Positions 24,981 to 36,563 of a stretch of 64,000 nt of DNA are shown in pieces. Under the pieces are notes generated by a model, which was not told the DNA's origin, did no database searches, and saw only the letters and a list, made by a program, of their open reading frames with translations. The stretch covers positions 6,434,001-6,498,000 of the forward strand of contig CM076960.1 in assembly GCA_039566865.1 (NCBI GenBank), given 5' to 3'. Both the position numbers and the translations under genes were made by a program. Origin of the DNA: Aurelia coerulea (Eukaryota; Cnidaria; Scyphozoa; Semaeostomeae; Ulmaridae). Numbering within the stretch: position 1 is the first letter of the stretch; the number at the start of each line of letters is the position of its first letter.

Positions 24981-25811
24981 TAGCGTCGCCCATTATGGCT
25001 GGTCGCCCATTATGGCCGGCTGGCAAGAGAAATTAAATTTCAGGGGCCTGACGAGGACTGACGACTAGTAATAAAATTGCAATGGCACGGGAAATCTTCG
25101 CTGACATCTGTTTTATCATGATTTGACCTTCACTGAAGTTTCAGTTCATTTGCATTGAAACCTGACGTGATGGTTTGTGCATATCTCTAATTGATTCTTT
25201 CAAGTATTGCAAATTTCATGATTCTATTCACATTCCTTCCTTCTTTTTCGTTCGCGGTTTGAAATTTTTCAAATATGCTTTGATTTTTTAGAAGTCCTGG
25301 GTCCTGTCTCTTGAGAGGAAATCTACAATTAAACCAAAGCAAAATTACTTCTGGTTCAGATTTAAGGTTATGAAGTCTGAGTGCTGCTAATTGCTATTTT
25401 CGTCGCCCATTATGCCCATCAGTTTACCATAGAAGTTTCCAATCTCTTCAAAATATTAAAATGCAACATTTATTTAAAAAAAACACCAATTTGTGTTAAA
25501 ATCTTACATACTGACCTGGAAAATCATCGAAACCCAAAAAGCGCAGCATTATATTAAGTCTATTTCCTTTTTAGAAACTATGCCAAAACTCATCCATCCA
25601 ATCACAAGAGATAAGGCAGGATTTAGAACAACTCGGAGCATGTATTTCAATTGCCAAAACTCGAAGTTTAGATTGATTCTTATTGATATTTTTGGGTTTA
25701 AAGTACCAAATGATAAACAAAGAACAGTAATTAAAGCTGTTTTTCTTATTAAAACTTTTTACCGGAGAGTAGTGGTCATTGTTTCTCCTGCGGCCATAAT
25801 GGGCGACGCTA
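24981..25811. mobile_element. Non-autonomous TIR element, ends TAGCGTCGCCCATTATGG
   Basis: TAGCGTCGCCCATTATGG (24981-24998) is the exact reverse complement of 25794-25811. The CGCCCATTATGG motif is repeated at 25003 and near 25402, and in the other sense near 25991. It is 831 bp. The small frames inside match nothing I know, and no target duplication was settled. Confidence 0.7.
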
Positions 25812-27934
25812 GAAGAAGACGACTTATTTACCCCCTTCTTTAAAATCTTCTAAAATCAGTATGAAGAGTTTACGTAAAAAATCAATACTCAATGATCTTG
25901 TTCTCCATTAGTTGGTGATGTAATCTGGCTATTTGGTTTTTTCATTAAGTGCTCTTTTTGGATCTAACTCGGAACTTCGCGACGACATGGGCATAATGGG
26001 TGACACCACTCTTTGTATTAATAATTTCTGCTGTCAATGCAGTTTACTGAAAGCACGTCAATCAAACTTTTTCCCGTCGTTCTCACATCACTCTTTTGTC
26101 TGTAAAACATCTACAGTAACTACAATCAAACTACAAATTTTGATGGAGGAAGGTGGATCTAGATCGCAATCAAACTGCTACAGACCGGTATACTGTATTA
26201 AAACATAGCGTAATTTTTTAGTTTTCTAGCGTTTGCGGTATTTTGCTATTTTTCGTGCGGTGTTGCGGTATCGTGGTATTGGGACCCCCCCCCCCCCGAA
26301 GTACCCCTACACTAACAGTGCCCTCTTGAACATTTCAAAACAAGGTTTTTTAAGCCTTTCCAATGTTTAGACATTACTCGAGTACCTTACGAGTAATATG
26401 ATACAGGAATCCAGTGAAAGTAAAGTCAGTACTAGGGTTGAGTTGTTTCTTATGGCAGTTTCTCATAAAGAAAATTCGTGTAATGTCTTCACTGTATAGC
26501 TGCCTACATTAGAATAAAAAGAAGAATTGTTGTTTGTATTTTTTTTGCTCGTGATACTTTTATTTGAGGCAATCGGTGCTGATATTTGGTTGAAATTAGG
26601 TTAAATTTCTAAGCAAACTGATATAAAATTGTTTCATCTTTGCATTGCATCAGTCTGATGCACCATGTTGACATGAAGGAGTTGTATTTCATTTCTTAAT
26701 TTCTCACCAAAACATGAAAAAATAACATCGATAATTGATCAGAGTCACCCTGCATTATGCACGTGTATTTGAGTGTGTCTTTTTGGCATGTATCATCGCA
26801 TACGAAGGATTAGAATTATAGAATACATAAAATCATAAGATACTATCAAGTTACCATCGACTTACCCTAGGTACCAGAGCCAACATTTATCAAAAATAAA
26901 TTGGCTCTGGTACCCAGGTTACCGTCAACAAGGCTGGTGCGTTAGGGACCTTTCATAACTGTTCTAACCCTAATCAGGGATTCTTGAATAAAGGGTGTAT
27001 TAGTTTTCAAGAAATATCCATTTGCGTCACGTCACTGTTATTTTGTTGAGAACCAAGAGCCTCTAAATGAACTGAAGATAAATGCTTCAATACTCAATCA
27101 GAAAATGAAAATATTTCAATTTAAAGCATTTCTGAAAGTCTAGCCATACCAACTAACAAACCATAAGTCCTTTCTGCAATTTGAAATCTTTAAGTAGGGG
27201 GATCCACAGACACTACAGGTTATTTTATAAGAAACAGATACTTAGATCAGCACTTAGTACTTAAAGTTTTCTTAATTTCGCATGAAAATTTGGTTGTTTT
27301 AGCAGTAAAAGCTTCTTAATAAGTTTCTTGTTTTTTGTAGTCTAAAATTGCGTTATGGTTCGAAGTTGAGCTTTCTTATCGACAAAAGGCTTGCATTTTG
27401 CATTGATATTGTCATCACGAGTAAGTCATGCACATTAAGGCAAAAATTACCATAACGCAATGCCGGGCAGGCGCAAACCGTAATCTACCGACTCTTATTC
27501 TAGAAATAAAATTTTAGAATTTCTTAATTGTTTTTGAACGTAGTACTAGAGTTTCTTAAATGTTTGGTCATTGCAGTAATAGTTTGTTAAGAACCAGTTT
27601 CTTATAAAAAAAATGAAGAAGAAAAGCTCAGCCAGTCTAGCTTAGCTTAGTCATAGTCTGTCTGACTTGGTATAACGCAAAATTACTCGGGATCAACACA
27701 TCAATTGTTTTTAATATGCGGATATTTCACGAGAGAAGTAATTTCAAACAGATTTTAGGGCCTCTTCATATGGAGAAGTTTCTCCGACATTTTCCTGTTC
27801 CCGTTTTCGATTGTGTGTTTGGGTATTTGTCAGCAATGCTTTACAATTGCAGGTATTGTCATGTTTTACAATTTGACACTAAAGAACCCGCGGTACGATG
27901 AAACTCGAAAACACAGCACAAGTTATAGTTGACT
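25812..27934. other. Insertion interior between elements, only repeat fragments seen
   Basis: Contains a truncated R1 copy (26316-26482, same sense as the histone spacer copy), a short hairpin CTAGGTACCAGAGCCAA / TTGGCTCTGGTACCCAGG (26867-26918) and an R1-like end TTCTTATAAAAAAAATGAAG near 27600. GCGTTATGG/CCATAACGC occur in opposite senses near 27351 and 27450. No gene recognised. Confidence 0.55.
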
Positions 27935-27950
27935 CTGTTGGCCAGGCTAT

Positions 27951-28236
27951 CTTTAAAACGGGGAACGGGGAACGGGGAACGGGGAACGGGGAACGGGGAA
28001 CGGAGAATGGGGAACGGGGAACGGGGAACTTTAAAATGGGGAACTTTAAAACGGGGAACGGGGAACGTTAAAATGGGGAACTTTAAAACGGGGAACGGGG
28101 AACGGGGAACGGGGAACGGGGAACGGGGAACTTTAAAATGGGGAACTTTACAACGGGGAACTTTAAAACGGGGAACTTTAAAACGGGGAACTTTAAAACG
28201 GGGAACTTTAAAACGGGAAACTTTAAAACGGGGAAC
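27951..28236 (+). repeat. Minisatellite GGGGAAC / TTTAAAACGGGGAAC, left arm outer array
   Basis: Tandem units of 7 bp (CGGGGAA phase) and 15 bp (TTTAAAACGGGGAAC) with single-base variants (ATGGGG, ACGGAG). The long frames across it encode only KRGTL/NGERGT repeats and are a by-product of the repeat. Confidence 0.9.
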
Positions 28237-28499
28237 ATTGGGAATTACCATAGCCATGTACCTTTTCTTCGTGGCACAGGCATACACGTATATTTATAAG
28301 AAACTAAGAGTTTCGGCCAGTACTGGAAGTTTCTTAAAGTTATCAGATTTTTAATACTCAGAGTTTCATACGAGTTTCTTAGGGGTTCCATAACAATCTT
28401 CATGTTCACCACCTGTGCCCATGAATGTTCACACGTTTCAAAACAGAGTCATTGAAGTCTTTCCAATGTTTAGACTTCACTCAGGTACCTTTCGAGTGG

Positions 28500-28795
28500 C
28501 TATCTTTAAAACGGGGAACTTTAAAACGGGGAACGGGGAACGGGGAACGGGGAACGGAGAACGGAGAACGGGGAACTTTAAAACGGGGAACTTTAAAATG
28601 GGGAACTTTAAAACGGGGAACGGGGAACTTTAAAATGGGGAACTTTAAAACGGGAACTTTAAAACGGGGAACTTTAAAACGGGGAACTTTAAAACAGGGA
28701 ACTTTAAAAAGGGGAACTTTAAAACGGGGAACTTTAAAACAGGGAACTTTAAAACGGGGTACTTTAAGATGGGGAACTTTAAAATGGGGAACTTG
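28500..28795 (+). repeat. Minisatellite array, left arm inner
   Basis: Same units as the outer array, mostly the 15-bp form, after an internal copy of the element end GGCTATCTTTAAAAC (28498-28512 region). Confidence 0.9.
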
Positions 28796-29270
28796 GGCTT
28801 CTTTGCCTGAACGCACCATCCTCAGATTTGAAACGAGGACGGTATCCTTATTGTGGTATTTATATTTGAATTTACACGTATTTGTTACAAGAAACTGCCT
28901 ATTTTCTATAAGAATCTCAACTCTCGGATCACCAAAAATTAAGAAACTCCACTACTGGGAAAAAGGAAATCCTTGACATCTTTTTGTTTTATATTTCACT
29001 TGTTTCCTGTTTGACATTACTCAGAAGGTGCTTGAGTAATGTCTAAACATAGGAAAATCTTAAAGTAGAGTACTCAAAATCTGATAATTTCAAGAAACAT
29101 TCAATAGCTAGATACATTCAAACATTCAACAGTTATCTGTTGTTTATTTTGTTTTTATTAGAAGCTAGTTCTATTCAGAGTTTTGTTCAGTTTCATAGCA
29201 TCAGATTAAATTGTCCAATAATCTAGAGTCTTTTTCTTACTTTCATTTCATTTTAAAATTATTTATCCAA

Positions 29271-29330
29271 GGTAGCCCCGTCAGTCAGTATGACTGATTT
29301 TCAGGGGGCTGTGCCAAAAACTTTACAAAT
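29271..29330 (-). pseudogene. Second LINE 3' UTR hairpin fragment
   Basis: GGTAGCCCCGTCAGTC...GACTG...CAGGGGGCTGTGCCAAA matches the 3' UTR at 24177-24230 in order and spacing. The inner stem has CAGTC/GACTG where the other has CAATC/GATTG, so both sides changed together. Only about 100 bp of the element is recognisable. Confidence 0.7.
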
Positions 29331-30237
29331 TAAAAATCTACTGAAATTAATGAACGGAAATGGAAACCATACCCAGGACAGATTTTATGTCGCTAGCTAC
29401 GGGAGGAAAATTGAAATAGTTGCAAAGGTGCGCTTGCAAGCAGTTGGTAAAAACCCCGTAAAACCTGATGGCAATGAGGGTGCCCCTCGCAGCTATCATA
29501 TCTCCATCGCAGCTATTTTACATGACTGTGCCATGAGGAAAAGTGGTATATTCTCACAGACCTTATGCTCTCCTTACCAAATATTTAGATATGGGGAGTG
29601 CGAAGGAGACTTTGCTGTTGTGGTAAGGAGAGTGGTATCAAACGTGCGCTGCCACTGAGGGAGGAGGGTGAGTCGATTTCGAGTTCACCGATGTTCGTTT
29701 TTTCTTGAAGAGGGCTAAAACTGACTGCTACAAAGGTTAAATATGACCCTTGGACTGTGGGGACTAGGACTAGTCCCAAGATAGGCGATTTTGCAAAAGT
29801 TAGGCCCGTGGGACTAAAATATTAAAAACTCCGAACATTCGGTCCTGTGAGAATAGGTACATGACTGTCATAATTCCCAATGTTGCATGTTCTGGATGCT
29901 CTGAATTTACATCTGTTCTTAATGTTGCTATACAGTATCCTAAGATAGAAACAGACGAAATACTAGTTTAGAGTAGATTTTGCGATTTCCACTCGATTAT
30001 TTTTCATATTTGAAATAAATTCATGTTGGACATGACTTATGAATTTAGATCAGTGGAATAAAGTAAGTGTTCTCGATTGAACATTCGTACACAGGCCGAA
30101 AACTAAAACTGTGCCGTATTGAAGTCGTAACATCTGAAGACCAGAGCAAGTGATGTGAGTAGATAAATTGAAAGGGAAGGTGGAGGAAAAATTACAGCTG
30201 AGAATTGCATATCCACCAAGAAAAATATACGGCTGGA

Positions 30238-30378
30238 AAGTTCCCCGTTTTAAAGTTCCCCGTTTTAAAGTTCCCCGTTTTAAAGTTCCCCGTTCCCCGT
30301 TTTAAAGTTCCTCATTTTAAAGTTCCCCGTTCCCCGCTCCCCGTTCCCCGTTCCCCGTTTTAAAGTTCCCCGTTTTAA
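30238..30378 (-). repeat. Minisatellite array, right arm inner (inverted)
   Basis: Reverse-complement units TTTAAAGTTCCCCG and TTCCCCG, counterpart of 28500-28795 but shorter. Confidence 0.9.
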
Positions 30379-30649
30379 AGATAGCCACTCGAAAGGTACC
30401 TGAGTGAAGTCTAAACATTGGAAAGACTTCAATGACTCTGTTTTGAAACGTGTGAACATTCATGGGCACAGGTGGTGAACATGAAGATTGTTATGGAACC
30501 CCTAAGAAACTCGTATGAAACTCTGAGTATTAAAAATCTGATAATTTCAAGAAACTTCCAGCACTGGCCGAAACTCTTAGTTTCTTATAAACATACGTGT
30601 ATGCCTGTGCCACGAAGAAAAGGTACATGACTATGGTAATTCCCAATGT

Positions 30650-30855
30650 TCCCCGTTTTAAAGTTCCCCGTTTTGAAGTTCCCCGTTTTAAAGTTCCCCG
30701 TTTTAAAGTTCCCAATTTTAAAGTTCCCCGTTCCCCGTTCCCCGTTCCCCGTTCCCCGTTCCCCGTTCCCCGTTCCCCGTTTTAAAGTTCCCCGTTCCCC
30801 GTTCCCCGTTCCCTGTTCCCCGTTCCCCGTTCCCCGTTCCCCGTTTTAAAGATAG
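30650..30855 (-). repeat. Minisatellite array, right arm outer (inverted)
   Basis: Reverse-complement units ending in GTTTTAAAGATAG, counterpart of 27951-28236. Separated from the inner array by an inverted copy of the R1 segment (30379-30649). Confidence 0.9.
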
Positions 30856-30870
30856 CCCTGTTGGCCAGGG

Positions 30871-31596
30871 TGCTGTGTGCTCGTTACACTTGTTACGCTC
30901 GTTACACTTTTTACAGGGGTGAGGGTGTCTGTAGACTGGCTATGTGTACTCCGTTACATCCGTTACACTCGTTACGCTCGTTACACTTTTTACAGGGGTG
31001 TGGGTGTCTGTAGACTGGCTATATGTGCTCCGTTACATCCGTTACGCTCGTTACACTTTTTACAGGGGTGTGGGTGTCTGTAGACTGGCTATATGTGCTC
31101 CGTTACATCCGTTACACTCGTTACGCTCGTTACACTTTTTACAGGGGTGTGGGTGTCTGTAGACTGGCTATGTGTGCTCCGTTACATCCGTTACACTCGT
31201 TACGCTCGTTACACTTTTTACAGGGGTGTGGGTGTCTGTACACTGGCTATGTGTGCTCCGTTACATCCGTTACACTCGTTACGCTCGTTACACTTTTTAC
31301 AGGGGTGTGGGTGTCTGTAGACTGGCTATGTGTGCTCCGTTACATCCGTTACACTCGTTACGCTCGTTACACTTTTTACAGGGGTGTGGGTGTCTGTAGA
31401 CTGGCTATGTGTGCTCCGTTACATCCGTTACACTCGTTACGTTCGTTACACTTTTTACAGGGGTGTGGGTGTCTGTACACTGGCTATGTGTGCTCCGTTA
31501 CATCCGTTACACTCGTTACGTTCGTTACACTTTTTACAGGGGTGTGGGTGTCTGTAGACTGGCTATATGTGCTCCGTTACACTCGTTACGCTCATG
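30871..31596. repeat. 79-bp tandem satellite, about nine copies
   Basis: Each unit contains TTACACTCGTTACGCTCGTT, CACTTTTTACAGGGGTGTGG, GTGTCTGTAGACTGGCTATG and TGTGCTCCGTTACATCCG. The units differ by single bases (TAGACT/TACACT, CGCTCG/CGTTCG), and one lacks 9 bp. The long frame through it (about 31023-31658) simply follows the repeat. There are no unique spacers. Confidence 0.93.
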
Positions 31597-31771
31597 TAGA
31601 CCTGCAAGTATGTTTCTCTTCTCAATTTCTTATGATGTTATTCCTCAGTGGCCTTTAAGCATGCAGCCGACTATTAGGCAGAAATTAATGTAAGAATTTC
31701 TTTTGTTATGCAAATTAGATTTTTTGAACAAACCAATCACAAGGGTTGTTACAAAAACTTCTACATGACCC
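31597..31771. other. Right end of the insertion in H1
   Basis: Unique-looking sequence ending in the right TIR (31746-31765) and a few terminal bases (TGACCC). No gene. Confidence 0.7.
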
Positions 31772-31912
31772 AAGAAGCCCGCAGCCAAGGCAGCAGCAGG
31801 AAAGAAATCCCCAGCCAAAGCCAAGGCCAGCAGCAAGAAGGTTGTGAAGAAAGCAGCAGGCAAATCTCCAGCTGCCAAGAAGTCAGCCAAAGCTGGAAAG
31901 GCAAAGAAATAA
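31772..31912 (+). pseudogene. H1: Histone H1 3' part, separated by insertion (unit 2)
   Basis: After the duplicated AAGAAGCCC this resumes the H1 tail ([20 protein letters not shown] ... AGKAKK) to the stop at 31910-31912. It has Lys where unit 1 has Asn197. It has no promoter of its own but keeps the stem-loop. Confidence 0.95.
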
Positions 31913-31991
31913 ATGGGCAATGCCTCTGTGCTTGCCTGGCTAGTGCTCTCGTTCCTTGGAACAAACACTGCCCCCCACAACAAAACAAAAC

Positions 31992-32007
31992 AGCTTTTTT
32001 AAAAGCT
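31992..32007 (+). terminator. Histone mRNA 3' stem-loop of H1, unit 2 (orphaned)
   Basis: AGCTTT-TTTA-AAAGCT with the ACCAA-ATCT-TTGGT hairpin. It now lies downstream of the 12.75 kb insertion. Confidence 0.93.
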
Positions 32008-35000
32008 ACCAAATCTTTGGTCCCTTGTCCATTTGGACATAGCCTACCACCGGTCCCATGCACTTTTGTGAGAATTGAGAATTAGTAAGTTGCTGTTGCT
32101 AGCTTTGAGTTGGTTGTTTCACCTTTCTCTGCCAATGTCACAAAAAAGAATACGATTTTTCAGTGAACGAGGAACTGTATGTATTGCATGATAGATATGC
32201 AGTTATCTTGTTATGAGAAATTAAACTTTCAGATCTCTAAAAACATAAACATGATAACAGACTCCAGTACTGGGAAAGAATAGTGAAGAAAAATTAATTC
32301 ATTTTGGAAAAGTGAACAACATACTTCTACCATATTTTCGCTCGTTTCCTTTCCTGTACCATTTTCATTGCTGTATCATAAGTACCTGGACTGGACTGGA
32401 AGATACGGTAAATCCCCGCATATGAGAACCTACTATTTTGAGAGCTAGGCTGAAATAGGTTCTTATTTTAAAGGCACTAAGCCAAATTTCAAGGTATAAT
32501 GGTTGTTATTTAAAGAGTACCTTGTGTATGCCATTTTAGAACCTTCATCAATGATTTTCAGCCCTATTATTTGTTTTGGCAAGGTTATAATATACCTAAC
32601 AACCAATGCTAAGCTTTCAAACATCAGGGGAGGAGATTGGGGAGGAGATTCAAACATTAAAAGCCCACTGGGACAAAAATGAACTTAACACTGACAATCC
32701 AAAATCAACTTTGCTACACCTGCTATAAGAACATATTTTTCATCAAACTGAAACAGGTTCTTAATTACAAGGTGCATAAGTTAGGAAAAACAGGCATGTA
32801 GGTTCTTATTTTTAGGTTCTTATATGCTTGCGTAATGTGTGAATGTCTAAACACTGGAATGGCTTCAAAACACTTTGTTTTTGAAATAATTTATTTGGAA
32901 ACACCTTATTTTGAAGGGGGCAATGGAAGTAAACATGAAAACTCTGTGATGAAGGCTTTAATTAAGAAACTGGTAGGAATCCTTGAGTACTTAATTAAAA
33001 CCAACCTCTGGCTTTGCTTGTACACTCCTTTTCTTATAAGAATACTTAAGAATACTATAAATTTTGTCCAGCCTCAATTAAAGTATTCTAATTTTTCTTC
33101 GAAGCTGATATGGTTTCAGGGGAACATAGGTAGTTAAAAGAAATGTCATGTCATTACGAGGAAATGGTCAAACGTTCTTAGCTATCATAAAGTTTTAAAC
33201 ATGCTTTTTGAAAAAATGAGATACGTCAGTCATGCGATTCTCTGTTATGAACATTGCTAAACAGGCAACTGCCGAAAAATGAAACACAAATATGGCGAGC
33301 TGAGCCTGAGCAATATTCTTGTGATATTCTTATAATTTGCATGGTTCTGAGCCTGAATATTCTTATAAACAATATTCTTATAAAAAAAAGAGTGTAAGGA
33401 ACTAAAATGAGTGCATGCGCTTCGCTTCAGAGGTATCACATACCTAAGACCGAAGCAATGCGACTCTCAAGGATTTCCCGTTGGCTCAATGCAAGAGTTT
33501 CCCACTTCCCACTGGAGTGGAAAATAAATTTCCTGAAAAATGTTTGCTTTCCTTTTATGAGCAACTATGATGAAAGCTTGTGTTGGTTCTCTCTTGGAGT
33601 CAAATGTTGCTAACTGCAGCTTACATCATCATGAATTGTAACTTGAAAAAACCATTTTATTTGGCGAAAAATGCATTCATTCATTCAAAAGAAAACAGGC
33701 TACTCGTCACTTTAATTTCAACTCGCACTTTTCAGTTCCCACTCGCAACTTTCGTGCAACTCGCGCTTTGCCATTTCACCATTTCACCATTTCATTTGAT
33801 AATATTGTGTGCCTCAATTCGCAATAGAGTTTATATTTTGTGTCATTTATTCTCTATTATTAGACCTTGATGTAGCTGAATTCAAATTTAATGCTAACTT
33901 GATTTGTATACACTGGTTTGTTTGTTTGTTTGTTTGTTTTAACGAACAGCTTACTACCCTACTCGAATTTAGAAAAAAAGGTAAGAAACTAAATAGCTAT
34001 ATATGTTATCGCACTTACTAAGAGTAACTATTACTAAGTAATTTGGCAGCCCTTAAAACAATCATGATTATTAATGTTACACTCTGGTAAAAAAGATTGC
34101 TATAAGATAAGAAATAGATAAGACACACAAACTTTAGGTAGCGAAAGTGTCGTCAAAGCTAAGAAACAGTACCTAAAACCTACCACTACCAGCCGGGTGG
34201 CAGGGCAGACACCCACGTTATTAGTTTCTTATCTATCTTCTAAAAACATATGAGAGTAGTTTAACTAGATATACCTCGAAAGACTGAATAGCTGCATTTC
34301 TTTCTATAAATAGCTACATATGCACATATGCAACGAGCGACCGAGCGACCGAGCGACCGACCGACCGACCGACTTTTCAAAAGTTTCTCACAAAATGTGA
34401 TTTCCGCGAAATTGAAGTTCACACTATTGGTAGCTTGCTACCTAGCTACAATTTAGCTACCTATCATGATTCTCACGGCACTGAGAACGGCAATGATAAT
34501 GTAGCCCAGAGTAATCGAGAATTAGCTACTAGAAACTAGAAATTAGACTAGCATCATCAGAAATTAGCTACTACTAGTACGCTTTTTAGTAGCTACCTAT
34601 CTACCATCATTTCCGTTTATTAGCTTGCTATGCATTTTTCGTTTAAAACACTGTTTTGCCACCCACCTAACCAAAGATTTGGAAAGTTTTTCAGCTTCAC
34701 AATAATTACCTTTCTCGAGGAAAGGCACATGGTTTTATACATAAGAGACCTGTATCTGCGCATATGTGCACCTTCTACCGGGTGTTTCAAAGAAATGTCT
34801 TCCCCCGTTTGAAAAATTGAAAACACTTTATTAAAAAGGCCGATCATCAAATTTCTTTCTTTTTCTTTTGGCTTGTACATCAAAGACCCAATTATCCTTC
34901 CAGATATAGGTGATCGTTTGATTTGCTTTTGAATTAGTGAATTTAGCCCATTTTCATGGCTGCCTGGTTTAGAAGCATATTTTAAGCAAAAAGCATGAAA

Positions 35001-35686
35001 TCCTTGTCAGAATGAAGTCCTAAACGGACATTTTATCATCTCTAACAAATGTCTATTTGGATGGTTGACTGAATGGATCAAAAGAGGAAAACTTTCTATA
35101 ATGGGTTTGATCATAACAATTTGGCAAGTAATCTTTAAAACGGGAGTACTTTTTTGGGACAACCGGTATAGGTAGTTAGTATTCAAGGTTTCCTAATTCG
35201 TCTGCAGCTTTTCGGGTGCATGAGTACATGACATCAACAGATGTGTGTTTCTCCACATGGCTGGCTGCACGCTACAACAGCCCAACTTAGATCTGAATAT
35301 TTCTTTGATCTATGTACCTGCACCACTCTGCCTGCTGCTGCACGTGGACAGTTTACATTGATGTTTGAGTTAAAATTAGACTTCCTATAAGACAGTGTCC
35401 TGTGGTCCGCACTTTGTGCATTGCCGAGTTAGAATACAAATGTATAAAATGGGCACACTTTGGAAAGCTATTTGCACCACCGACGTATAACCTGGAAGGA
35501 ATGGAACATAGAACATAGATTTCTAGATCACTAGATCTTTTACAGTTTTCAAGTGTCTCTCGCTCGACCCCTGAATGAAGGCTTTTGGAAATCAATATTT
35601 TTGATGCGATGCAATCGACTAAAAAATCGGCAAAAATTATATGCATCCAAAATGGTTGCTTTTTTGCGGCTGTGATTTCCTTGACT

Positions 35687-36076
35687 ACACGTATCTTTTT
35701 TCATAAGAATTTCACTAAGAATTTGACCCAGTACTGAAAGTTCCTCAACATTATCAGATTTTGAGTACTCAGAGTTTCTTACGAGTTTCTTAGAGGTTCC
35801 ATAACAATATTCATGTTCACAACCTGTGCCCTCGTGAACATTTGAGAACAAGGTTTTTCAATTCAAGCCTTCCCAATGTTTAGACATTACTCGAGTACCT
35901 TACGAGTAATATGATACAGGAAACAAATGAAAATAAAATAAAATATTTCAAACATTTCCTTTATCAAAATAAATAGTTTCTTAACTTATATTTTCCCAGT
36001 ACTGGAGCTTCTTGATTTTTTGGCGATCTGACAGTTGAGTTTCTTATGGGCAGTTTCTTATAAAAAAAATACGTGT
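35687..36076. mobile_element. R1 element, unit 2 spacer
   Basis: Same 390 bp as 12296-12685, same position and sense relative to H3. Confidence 0.72.
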
Positions 36077-36547
36077 ACATAAAAGAAATAAAGTTCCCTC
36101 GCAAGTTTTTGCCGTAGCACTGGGGTTGTTGTACTGTACCTTTTTAGTACACAGTTTGTGCTGTGTTCAGTTTCTTATAGAAAATGCTTGTCTCACTTGT
36201 TGCATCTCTCGATTTAGATTCAAGCAATCTTTTATTTGCGCATTTCCCACATGGTACTTGTAGTTTCTTAATTCCGTTGCGGAAATGAGAAGGCCTCAAC
36301 CCCCGTTTACACAATGATGTCCATGCAAGGGAAAAGTGGCCACTACTTTATTTATATTTGCAGCGCCAGAATAGAAAATTTCCTCTCCGCAACCTGATCA
36401 AAGCTGATCAAAGACAAATTAGGCCCGGCCTGGCTCTGATGCCAAGCAGGCCCACTTAGACACGCTTATCAATCTATGCAAACAAGTTGTGGAACCGAAG
36501 TTGTATGAGAATAATGAATATCGGCCATGAGGCATGGCGATTTTGGT

Positions 36548-36563
36548 GGTTTTTAAAAAAACC
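36548..36563 (-). terminator. Histone mRNA 3' stem-loop of H3, unit 3
   Basis: GGTTTT-TTTA-AAAACC on the minus strand, with the GCCATG-CCT-CATGGC hairpin after it. Confidence 0.93.

Larger units (their letters stand above)
27945..30857. mobile_element. Foldback-type element with minisatellite arms
   Basis: CTGTTGGCCA flanks it (27935-27944 and 30858-30867) as a 10-bp duplication, and both ends read GGCTATCTTTAAAACGGGG inward. The left arm has minisatellite 27951-28236, an R1-derived segment 28237-28494, another GGCTATC start and minisatellite 28500-28795. The right arm (30238-30857) repeats the same order in inverted sense. The middle (about 28800-30235) holds a second R1 fragment (28871-29100) and a LINE 3' tail (about 29271). 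No transposase frame was found. Confidence 0.8.
19010..31780. mobile_element. 12.75 kb composite TIR transposon inserted in H1 (with target duplication)
   Basis: AAGAAGCCC occurs on both sides (19010-19018 and 31772-31780) and once in intact H1 copies, so it is an 8-9 bp target duplication. The ends are inverted repeats: TGTAGAAGTTTTTGTAACAA at 19024-19043 is the exact reverse complement of 31746-31765, and GATTGG follows on both sides. No transposase gene was recognised inside, so the element is non-autonomous. The 8-9 bp duplication is compatible with hAT, Merlin, P or Mutator-like families; I cannot choose. Most of the interior is made of other, nested repeats. Confidence 0.93.

Noticed and set aside
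24835..25026. 63-residue frame upstream of the LINE fragment
   Set aside because: I could not match it to a reverse transcriptase region, and it crosses the start of the TAGCGTCG element.
27929..28976. Long frames encoding KRGTLKRGTL-type repeats
   Set aside because: They follow the 15-bp minisatellite, whose unit is a multiple of three; both strands show them.
30871..31596. CRISPR-like array
   Set aside because: Units are contiguous with no unique spacers, and the context is a eukaryotic histone array.
31023..31658. 211-residue repeat protein (TLVTLFTGVWVSVDWL...)
   Set aside because: It is produced by the 79-bp satellite, and the frame rotates among overlapping versions; no gene signals.
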